Source: Lumbricus terrestris (taxonomy: Eukaryota > Annelida > Clitellata > Crassiclitellata > Lumbricidae). From it: a stretch of 64,000 nucleotides of DNA. The translations under genes and the position numbers were made by a program. Location of the stretch: the NCBI GenBank assembly GCA_949752735.1, contig OX457053.1, forward strand, positions 5,176,281 through 5,240,280, written 5' to 3'. Position 1 is the stretch's first letter, and each line of letters begins with the position of its first letter. Under the pieces are notes generated by a model, which saw only the letters and a program-made list of their open reading frames with translations, was not told where the DNA came from and did not search any database. Below are positions 1-11,717 of this stretch, in pieces.

Positions 1-11
1 TTTGTACACAG

Positions 12-134
12 GTGATATACGACAAGTATTTGACTGGCCACAAGTACCACAGCAACAATCTTCGAAAGGCACAGAATGCGCTAGAGAAATATAAAAAGAA
101 GAACAAATCGAAATCCGGTCAGAAGGAAATGGAG
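12..134 (+). CDS. BAIAP2: BAIAP2-like exon: I-BAR helix
   Basis: Acceptor TACACAG at 5-11 and donor GTATAG at 135. 41 codons in the only open frame. Encodes a basic helix ending [16 protein letters not shown], like the Lys-rich loop between I-BAR helices. Starts and ends in phase 0. Confidence 0.8.
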
Positions 135-3100
135 GTATAGGTCGCTATATAAGCAACTGTTTGCTCCTTTCTTACAGTGTGGAAGTAAAAGAAAATTTAA
201 AAAACTCCGAAAATAGCGCCAAAAATGCCTGGCTGTGCCTTCTCTCTCTCTGAGGAGTTTTACGACCTTACGGCCTTCCTTAAAGTCTTCAACGCTCTCT
301 TCTGTTTACCGCCAACAGTAGGGTACTGCGATTCGAAACGCTCAGTTTTTTATTAAGTCCACTCGTGGATGTCACTGGCCACTCAATCATTTCTAGGAAT
401 TCCCGAAATGCCGAAAATTGAGATGCTCGTTAATCTTCTTTCGTATTGTAAGGCATTACTTAACATTTTATTGTCTTCTTGTATTGTATTGTAATTTGTC
501 ACTTAACATTGTCTTTTTTTCGTCGCAGTAGCCTATGGTTTTTATTTGAGGTGGCTACGCGCATTGCATTCTGTTGCATAGCACTGTGCTGCATTGTATT
601 TTTGGTAGCCTATTCATCTAAAATACAATATTCTGTAGCACGTATAATAGTACCACTATGTAATCCCACTGTATTTTATCTCATGACTGGTAAATTCCGT
701 TTTCTATTTTACAGAAAACACGACACATGAAAGAATGCAAACGCAAACTTGAGGAATATTTACGAAAGAACCTTCGTCTGGTTAGTCCTAACCTTCAGTC
801 CTTAATCCCATCTCAAATGAATACGGACAAAAATATAACGCTTCGATAACAGTCACTACCGCAAACTCAAATTATCTCTTACGTACTACTCGAAAGCTGA
901 AGCGCAGGGCCCCGCCTTATTCACGAGCGATGCATCAAGTCAGACGAGGTCGTCAAATGATGTCCAGTGAAAACTCCGCCACTGATATTTGCACTTTGGC
1001 AGTGCCAGTCTCAAGCCTGGATAAAGGAGGAGGGCGACGCTAACGATCTTTGTTATCATACAATGTCGTTAAACTGAAAATAGGCTACACATGCTATAGG
1101 ACTACTATAAAATATAATGTCCAGTGAAGATTGTAGTTCAAGAGAGACTAAAGATAGAGCGATGGTTCCGATTTTATCCATCCAAATTCGCATTAATATA
1201 TGTTTGTGCACGGATACAGAAACAATCTGATATTATATCCTTGTGTAAACAGGAACTAATTGTTTGCATAGACCTATTGTCGATAAACACACGCCGCTTA
1301 AAATATCTTTCCAGTTGCGTTGATGTTGATGATTGTTTTCTGGTTTGACTTTATCTGTCAACGATGGAAGTATTCCTATATTCCAAAATCTATCCGATCC
1401 TTCATCTGCCTTCCAGGCTTTCCAGTCCTAAATAAAAACCGCCTTAGCCGTTCCTCTTCTAGCTCCCTCTAGTCCCACTCAGAGCTTAAAGTGTGGCTGT
1501 AGCCTGGACGGTCATGGACGGCGTCCATACAAAATCTGAACGCCGTCCTGCCACTTATTTCATCAGCATAAGGAAGGTTAAGGAGCGTCCATGCACTTAT
1601 TATTTTACACCTTAAGCCATGGTTCCAGTACCAACAATCTTGCCTCCGTCAGGACAAAGAGCTCTATTGTGCTCGTGAATAAAATTGTGCTCTTTATATT
1701 TATTCTCTGAAGGCTCTGCTTGAGGAGAGGAAACGATATTGTTACCTCTTCAACCGACTGCTCTGTGTCGTAGAAGACAAGGTCAACAAATACACGAGGG
1801 TACGTTTAGGTACATTTAATTACACCAGGGTACGTTTCATCATCAACATCATCGAAATCCTTGGGCTAAACGCCCGTAGGTGTCCGGCGCCACTCTCTGT
1901 TTGAGTCTGTCTCGCGTCATGTTGCCCATCTTCAACCTGTCCGGTCTGCAGGTCCATACCATTAACATCTTGAACCAGCTAGACCATCTTGTTATAATTA
2001 TAGGTACACGAGAAATACGTTCAAGTAGGGTAGGGTAAAGTACCCAATTATGGGCACCTTAAGGACTTTTGCTTGTAGTTCATAGTCCAATGAAAGTAAA
2101 GTAAAAATAATGTTTGTCAAACTAATCTTCAACACTTTAGCAACTAGAAACTCACTGAAATGATATTAAAATGTTGAGATTTACCTACAAAATCTTGAAA
2201 ATACAAAGAGCTCTGAAGTGCCCATATTAGGCACTGGTGTCCTAATGATGGGCACCCATCATAATATTATCAAGTCCACGCATAATGCAGTCAAAGGCAC
2301 ATGTAAATGTCATAATTATGGTTGCTCGTCACAATAATATTCCAAAAGAAATCCGCCATTGTTCATCCGCTACTATAGGTCCGCACAATAAAGTTTTAGT
2401 CTAACACTAGAGGGATCTGAAACCTTATTGAAAAACGTAAGCCTGAAAGTGGGTGACCCAGCAAGAACTTGCTGTCTATTCAACGTATTCATGTACGTAT
2501 GTATCCATGTATGTATGCATACGTACACACATAGAAAGGTTTGGCTTAGCATATATAAATTTTCTATTTGTAATAGTATTTATTTCCCTATAATATACCT
2601 ATATATAATATATACAGGCCATAATATTGTATATTTATATACAATATACTGGCCTATTAGCAATAGACTTAATATGGGCATGCCCATATTCGGGCCCATG
2701 TTCAGACCATATATTAGGTGCCCATATTCGGGCACGGCATCTGCCCATTATTAGGCTCTCGTAATCGTAATCGTAATCGTAATCTCCTAATTTCTAAGGC
2801 GCCACTGGAAAGCCAAGCGCGGGGCATCGGCTTATTCACGAGCGCTGCGTTGAGTTAGGAGGGTTGTCCGTGAGAGTAGTCCGTGGTGGTCCGGGTCGAG
2901 TTACCATAGGATCAGGATCAAATGCGTTGAGTCAAAAGGGTTGTCCGTAAGAGTAGTCCATGGTGGTCCGGGTCGAGGTACCGTATGACACGCTTCAAAG
3001 TCGGCTATACAAATAATGCATTACAGGAATCACCTGTCAAAGCACACCAACCTGATCACAAAACAATTGTCAAAACAGAAAAATTTACTTTAGAAGAATC

Positions 3101-4042
3101 CATTCGATACACGTGATACAGTACACGAAAACAGAATTATGGAAATTGTTAACGTTTTCGTGAAATTTGATTTATTCTTGATTAAATTGTGTAAAAAATT
3201 GTACAGTCACAATCCAGATGAATTTTTTGCTAAATCCAACAATGCACTGCAGTTCTACTGGAATCCCAGAGATGGCGCTTCAATAACATGTTAAATATAC
3301 TTTTCGTCGCGGGTGCCCATATTAGGAGGGTGCCCATAATGGGCTACCTTACCCTATATTTAAATACATCAGTGTATGTTCAGCTACACTAATTACACCA
3401 AGGTACATGCATGACGTACAATGAGGTACATTAAAGTACACCGCATTACGTTCAGGTACACTGAAGTACACCAAGGTATGTCATAATTATGTGCAATTAA
3501 AGAACATAAAAGTACACCACGGTATGTCATATGTGCGTTAAAGAATATTAAAGTACACAAAGGTACGTTCAGGTAAGTTATTCGGTGTGTTCGGGCGCTA
3601 TAAAAATCTATTTTCTGTTTGCAATGATTCAGGCCAACGAGCTGTTGATGGAAGGCCTTCGAAATTGGCCAGAGCTTTGCAGAAGTCCACACATTCTTCC
3701 GTCTACAACAGAACAAGTCATTCACGACTTCGGATTTTCGGTATGCACTTAGAAAACGCACATGTATTTCCTATAATTATTACATTGTAACATTATATAC
3801 AAAACGCACACGTATTTCTTATATTACATTATAGCATTATATATATATATATGAATATGATTATGATATATATATTATATGTATATATTGGAGGAAGTGA
3901 ATGTGAAAGTGGAGGTGGATGGAGGGAAGTATGGGGTAGGGAGGACTTATTCTTAATGACCCGCACCAGCAGCTCGCTAACTAACCGTCTTAGGATGGGG
4001 CAAGCCGTTACAGTATCAGTATCATCTGTGCACGCACGTTCA

Positions 4043-4129
<87 letters not shown>

Positions 4130-7100
4130 CTTTTTTGCGTTTGTTAGCAGCGTGTGCATAGATGTTGATGTGTCTGTGAGTGCACAGCTTTCGCGTCTGT
4201 ATTCTTGTTTTGTTCATGTCATAAATCTATCAACAATTCAACATAAACAAAAACAAGGATAGACGTCTATGCACTTCTCTATTATTACTATCCACAGTCT
4301 GCCTGTCAGTCTGTCAATCAGTCAGTGAGTGAGTGAGTCAGTCAGTCAGTCAATCAGTCAGTCATTGAGTCAGTCAGTCAGTCAGTCAGTTAGTAAGCCG
4401 GTAAGTCAGTCAGTAAATCAGTCAGTAAGTAAGTAAGTCAGTTAGACAATCAATCAGTCAGTCAGTCAGTCAGTCTGTCAGCCAGTCGATCAGTCAGTCA
4501 GTCATTCAGTCAATCAATAAGTAAGTCAGTCAGTTAGTCAGTTAGTCAGTCAGTCAATCAATCAATAAGACGTTATTGATAGTAAGTAAGTAAGTCAGTC
4601 AGTCAGTCAGTTCATCCGTTCTTACCTACTTTCCAATATGTGAGTCTTACCTTGAATGTACGCATGTCAGTTAGCATATTATGTTTAATGTGTATGTATG
4701 TAAGCAGGTATGTACATGTATGTAGTTAAATATCTCCATGTGTGATTAGCCTATGTAGAGATGAATAAATGTACAAGTGCACTTGTGCAGATGGTGAGAC
4801 ATTCACATCGTGCATTTCAAATTAATGACTCCAAACGGGGCTTGCATTGTTTGTCTTGAAGGACGATTCCTGTGACCTTGAGGATGAGCCGAGCTGCGAC
4901 GGTGACCATGGCGACGCCAGAGGGGTCAACCAACGACCTCAGAAGCATGACTCACTTCCTGGATACGACTGGACGACCAGGAAGACATCATCTGCAGCAG
5001 CAGCAGTCGCAGCCATCGAAGAGATGCAACGGAAACACAGCGTTACTCTCACACCAACCACCAGACACGTCTTTGAATCGAATGCTCAAGGTTGGTATAC
5101 TGAGAATTGAGTTTCTATTGGTTTGTTTTGTTTGGTGATAAGTTCTGTGTCTAATTGTTTGTATTTCCCTGAATTCTATCTTACTGTATTCTGTTTCATT
5201 TTGCTCAGTGCTTTTAAAGTGTAGAAGATAATTATGCCTGGACGATATTTCCTTTTCCAGGCCGTTCTGGCCTTATAAGTGGCATGACGGTGTGTAGATT
5301 TGAACATAAGTGCCTGGACGCCGTCCATGACCGTCCAGTCATACTTTAAGGCCTGATTTTACTGTCTTTCGTTATATAAATAATTTGTCTATCCATCCTT
5401 CTATCCGTCAATAATTTAATTAGTAGTTCGCTCATATATTCATCCATTCGTCAATCCATCCATTCAAACATCCGTCCACCATCCATCCGTTCAACCGCCT
5501 ACCCACCCACCCATCCATCCACCCACCCCATCCATCCATCCATCCACCCACCCCATCCATCCATCCATCCATCCACCCACCCCATCCATCCATCCATCCA
5601 TCCCTGAATCCATCCATCCAACCATCCATTCATCCAACCATCCATTCCTTCCTCCATCCATCCATCCATCCACACAACCATCCATCCATCCATCCATCCA
5701 TCCATCCATCCATCCATCCATCCATCCATCCATCCATCCATGCATCCAATCATCCACCCATCCATCCATCCTTTACACTCACTGCTCCATACATAACTGA
5801 TACGTCTCAACCTCCATACCTCTCCCTCTATCCCTCTATCCCTCTATCACTCATCCGGTGAATGATGAGGCGCCAGCATCTACAGCTGCCCATGGCAAAC
5901 ATTCTAGCGCCAGCCAAGCTAATCGCTAACAGGTGTTGACATCATTAATTGCAGAAGTGAAAAGCCCGCCAACACCCGCCGTCCTGTGCGCCGTCTACCC
6001 CTACGCAGCGCCAACGGAAACCCAGTTGTCATTGGAAACCAATGACGTCATTCGTGTCCATGGCGACGTGCAGAATGGATGGGTCTTCGGGCGAAACATA
6101 CGGACCAATAAGTAAGTGCGCCGCGCGATGTTACATGTATGTGGCTTCTGTCAAGATATCTATTGTTAATGTTGCCGATTAATGGCAATAAATAATTAAA
6201 TTGTTTACTGGTAATAAATATTGTGTTAAATAATTGTGGGGCGCGGTGGTGTAGTGGGTATGTTCGTCGTCTTGCAGCCGGAGGGTCGCAGGTTCGAATC
6301 CACCTCAAGTCGCCGCGTAGGGATCTTGGACAAGTCCTTCACTAATCACTCGCAATTGCTCAGCGCTTCGGTCAAGTTCGGTGTGTAACTCCGATGCAGT
6401 GCCCGCTCTGTAGCTTGGAGCACCTCTGAGTAGAGAGCTTGAAGGGGCGCTATAACAGCTGCACATACAAAATGATAATAATTGTTAATAATAAATAAAG
6501 ATAAATAAAGATAAACAATTGACTGGTTTAAGAATAATAAATTGTGATAATTAATAATGATAATAAAGAATACTGCTTTTAATCAGATCATTCACTGAAT
6601 ACTCAAACACTTCGAGAACTACGTACAACATCTGGAACTATGAAACTGCAACAGTTATGTGGGGGACCATACAATATAATACAAGACAATGAAGCACAAA
6701 ACAATGCAATTTACTAGTACAGTGGGTTGTGTGGTTGAGCATTTAAACGTGGCTGCGAAATTACTATAGCGACAGGATTACTTTTATTAACCCTGCACCG
6801 TGCAACCAGCTTCTTCCTTCAACGCGTTCCGCATCATTAACTGCAGTGCACCAACTCTATAATTCGCTCTTTCAAGACAACTTTTTTTCTCTCTCACTTG
6901 TATCACGCACGCACTGGGAGTGCCTCTGACTAGTGTGCACTCCGAGAGGCGCAATAATTAATTAAGTACGCATACAATCAATCAATTAATCAATCAATCC
7001 ATCCATGACTTGACTGCTTCTTTATTGTTGCTCTCTGTGTATTATTTTTCGATTTCAGAGAAGGATGGTTTCCTCTTTCCTTCACCGATTTCAACGAAGA

Positions 7101-10100
7101 ATTGTTGCAATGGAAGTCAGCTAATATCAGGTCAGATATAATTTATAGAAGACCTAGGAGCATCTTCGTTTTGGAGCGCCATATTATGGTGGTGCCCTGT
7201 ACATTTAAGCACTAGACGTTACTAATTATTGCAACTATAACTTATAGTTGCAATTAGTAACGTCTAGTGCGTCGGTGCTTAGTCTATAGGACACTATAGT
7301 CGCAGTAGAATTTACTAGTAATTACAATGTCAGTTATTGATTACAATGTAAGCTACTAATTGCAATACGAATTGCTAATTACAATAGAAGTTACTTATTA
7401 CAGTAAAGTTGAAAATTACGAAAGTTTAGTATTTAAAAACAATCTGCATCTGTGGACAATTTTTTAGCCGTGGCCACTTTGTGCCTTTGTGATCCGAGGC
7501 TAAGAAAATAACGTCGCCAGCACTTCACGCCATGTTTATAAATGCTTATATACAATACAATGCAATACAATACAATGCAATACAATACAATACAATACAA
7601 TACAATACAATGTTTACCTTTTGAGCTATCTCGAGAGACACAGACTTCTCGTTCCACTTCCAGCTTACCATCTACATTGTATGTTCTGTTCTTTTCTTTT
7701 TCGACTTGCAATCAACTTCTATTGCACTGCGATAAGTTGGCTCCAGAGTCGTTCCTTCTTTTTGGATAGTCCAACAACCTGGAAAGGGTTCTCCTTTTGA
7801 ATATATGTGACCCTCCCAAGATGTCATCAATTTCACCAACAGTATGTTGAAGCTTGTTTTTTCGCTTGACATGCATGGGCCGGAAGCGCCTCTGAGTAGG
7901 AATCTTGACGGAGCGCTATATAAATTATGGTTGATTGATTGATTGATTGATTGGTTGGTTGGTTGTCTGGCTGGCTGACTGATTGACTGACTGACTGACT
8001 GAATGAATGAATGACTAACTGACTGACTGATCGACTGATTGATTGATTGATCGACTGATTGATCGATTGATTGATCGATTGATTGGCTGGTTGATTAATT
8101 GATTGATTGATTGATTGGCTGGTTGGTTAATTGATTGATTGATTGACTGATTGATTGATTGATCGATCGATTGATCGATTGATTGATTGATCGATCGATC
8201 GATTGATTGATTGGTTGATTGGTTGATCGATTGATTGATCGATTGATTGACTGATTTAATTATTTATTTGTTTATTTATTGAACTTCAGTCACCTTCTTC
8301 TTCTCCAAACAGGAACTCCAGTCTGACGAACCTGCGCAACACTTGGCACTCGACGGAAGCGGGCTACGACCTCGACCAACGCAGACCATCGAGATGCAGC
8401 GAATCTGATGCCAGTGATGCTGCTGCTGCTGCTGCTGAGGCAGCGAGGTCAGCCAGGGTCAACCCACAGGTCACTCGACCTATGACCTTCTGCGTGGCTG
8501 CGACGTCATCACCGGACGCTAGCGATTACCAGCTGACCAGATCAAAGGTATACTTGCGCTGACGTACATGCACCTCTCTCGGCCGCTGTTTGTACGCTAG
8601 AAGTGCCAGTCCAAAGACTGGATTGATGAAGGAGAAGGAGGAGGGCGTCGCTAATGATCCTTGTTATCAGATAGAATCGTTATAGACCGAGACCAGGGCT
8701 TAAAGTGTGCCTGGACGGTCATGGACGGCGTCCATGCACTTGTTTTAAAGTCTGAACACCGTCCAGCCACTTATTGGCGAGCACAGACTGGAAAGGTAAG
8801 GGCGTCCAGGCACTTCTTTTGGAGAGGTAAGGGGCGTCCAGGCACTTATTTTCCCACACTTTAGGTACTGACCGAGACCATACTATAAGACTAGTACTAT
8901 GAGCTGGTGCCCTGCGCTTGGCTTTCGAGTGGCGCTTTAGAAATTTGGAGTTTACGATTACGATTACGATTATGAGTATGTCAAGGCATTTTTTGAGGAC
9001 CTGTATCCAATAATAATTATACACTTGATGTATATCAATCGTCGATCCTATCAAGAATAATATCCTGCATGGATGAAATAATACTGGTTGCTCCTTACCA
9101 GAGTGAGAGTCTGCTTGCATGGTACGCCGATGAAATCTCCTCTCGATTCTATCGGCAGATGTATATAATTTTTTCGCTTGCAAACTAATCCATATGTCAT
9201 CTAATAATTACCAAATAATCCAGGTAATTACCGTACCTGGCTAAAATAGGTTGATCGGTGTGTTTCGTAATTACTACATAGACACCCTTTCAGCGGCCAA
9301 TTTCTGCTTATGTTACACTGTTCTTAGTTAATGTTCGTTAGCGAACAGACGGAAGGAAGGAAGGAAGGACGGAAGGAAGGAAGGAAGGAAGAAGGAAGGA
9401 AGGAAGGAAGGAAGGAAGGAAGGAAGGAAGGAAGGAAGGAAGGAAGGAAGGAAGGAAGGAAGGAAGGAAGGAAGGAAGGAAGGAAGGAAGGAAGGAAGGA
9501 AGGAAGGAAGGAAGGAAGGAAGGAAGGAAGGAAGGAAGGAAGGAAGGAAGGAAGGAAGGAAGGAAGGAAGGAAGGACGGACGGAAGGAAGGACGGAAGGA
9601 AGGAAGGAAGGAAGGAAGGAAGGAAGGAAGGAAGGAAGGAAGGAAGGAAGGACGGACGGAAGGAAGGACGGAAGGAAGGAAGGAAGGAAGAAGGAAGGAA
9701 GGAAGGAAGGAAGGAAGGAAGGAAGGAAGGAAGGAAGGAAGGACGGAAGGAAGGAGGAAGGAAGGAAGGAAGGAAGGAAGGAAGGAAGGAAGGAAGGAAG
9801 GAAGGAAGGAAGGAAGGAAGGAAGGAAGGAAGGAAGGAAGGAAGGAAGGAAGGAAGGAAGGAAGGAAGGAAGGAAGGAAGGAAGGATGTAGAGAATGATG
9901 GAAGGACGAGAGAAGGAATACAAGGACGTGAACCAAGTAGCCTATATGGATTGATTAATTTGTAAGTTGATCCAGTGAATTATTGGTTGATGGGTGGGTG
10001 AATGTATGGTGGGTGGGTAATGGGTGTGGGTGGGCGGGTGGGTGGGAGGGGGTGGGTTGGTTTGTTGGTGGACGAAAGAAAGGGCTGATTGGTGGATGGA

Positions 10101-11684
10101 CAGGTCTATGGGTGGATGGAATGTCTGATAAATACCAGGTGGATAACATTGCTTCTCACGTTGTACATGTAGTTTCTGAACCGAAGACATGTTGCTTTGG
10201 AGCCAATCTCGGAGAATATTCCGCCTCCCGAGCAGTTCAGAGATCGAGCAGACCAGGTATACCACCTGTCTAAGAATTATCTAATTTTATCGTTGTTTAC
10301 TGTATTGTATTGTTTCGTATGACGTATTGTGTTGTATTGTATCGTATGACGTATTGTATTGTATTGTATTGTATCGTATGACGTATTGTGTTGTATTGTA
10401 TCGTATGACGTATTGTGTTGTATTGTATCGTATGACGTATTGTGTTGTATTGTATCGTATGACGTATTGTGTTGTATTGTATCGTATGACGTATTGTGTT
10501 GTATTGTATCGTATGACGTATTGTATTGTATTGTATCGTATGACGTATTTTATTGTATTGTATCGTATGACGTATTTTATTGTATTGTATCGTATGACGT
10601 ATTGTGTTGTATTGTATCGTATGACGTATTGTGTTGTATTGTATCGTATGACGTATTGTATTGTATTGTATCGTATGACGTATTTTATTGTATTGTATCG
10701 TATGACGTATTTTATTGTATTGTATCGTATGACGTATTGTGTTGTATTGTATCGTATGACGTATTGTGTTGTATTGTATCGTATGACGTATTGTGTTGTA
10801 TTGTATCGTATGACGTATTGTGTTGTATTGTATCGTATGACGTATTGTGTTGTATTGTATCGTATGACGTATTTTGTTGTATTGTATCGTATGACGTATT
10901 GTGTTGTATTGTATCGTATGACGTATTTTATTGTATTGTATCGTATGACGTATTGTGTTGTATTGTATCGTATGACGTGTTGTGTTGTATTGTATCGTAT
11001 GACGTATTGTGTTGTATTGTATCGTATGACGTATTGTGTTGTATTGTATCGTATGACGTATTTTATTGTATTGTATCGTATGACGTATTGTGTTGTATTG
11101 TATCGTATGACGTATTTTGTTGTATTGTATCGTATGACGTATTTTATTGTATTGTATCGTATGACGTATTTTATTGTATTGTATCGTATGACGTATTGTG
11201 TTGTATTGTATCGTATGACGTATTGTGTTGTATTGTATCGTATGACGTATTGTGTTGTATTGTATCGTATGACGTATTGTGTTGTATTGTATCGTATGAC
11301 GTATTGTGTTGTATTGTATCGTATGACGTATTGTATTGTATCTGACCAGTTATAAAGACCTATCCTCAGCAACAGCCTTTCAGAAGCGCTCCCAGTGCGA
11401 TTGATCCCAAGAGGAGAGGCAAGATTTCAGACGACAGAAAGATGAAGAAAGACATGCCAGAGAGGATGACAGAGCGAACGGATGCATGGTAGAAGTCGAT
11501 TCCAAAGAGAGGGACTTTTGTAGGCAGAGCAACGGTAAAAGGGGTAATTATTTCTTGTATTATTCTTAGAGGGAGATAATCTGTCTGCACAAAAGAATGC
11601 AGAGCTATGATTGTTGCACCGATTTCCACCAGGTTGTTAAACCAACACCCGACGAAGCGTCACAATTGTCAAAGGTTGACGTAG

Positions 11685-11717
<33 letters not shown>

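Noticed and set aside
4872..5138. Alternative frame of the linker exon ([10 protein letters not shown]...)
   Set aside because: Ends in phase 0, which would run into a stop in the SH3 exon; the other frame joins correctly.
6284..6300. tRNA gene (box B GGTTCGAATCC)
   Set aside because: Part of a SINE head; no acceptor-stem pairing, and the same unit recurs at 32036 and 57591.
9324..9936. Frames rich in Leu-Pro-Ser-Phe and Arg-Lys-Glu-Gly
   Set aside because: Translations of the GGAA array.
10287..11372. Open frames of 328-361 codons on both strands
   Set aside because: Produced by a 27-bp repeat without stops; three overlapping repetitive frames cannot all be genes.
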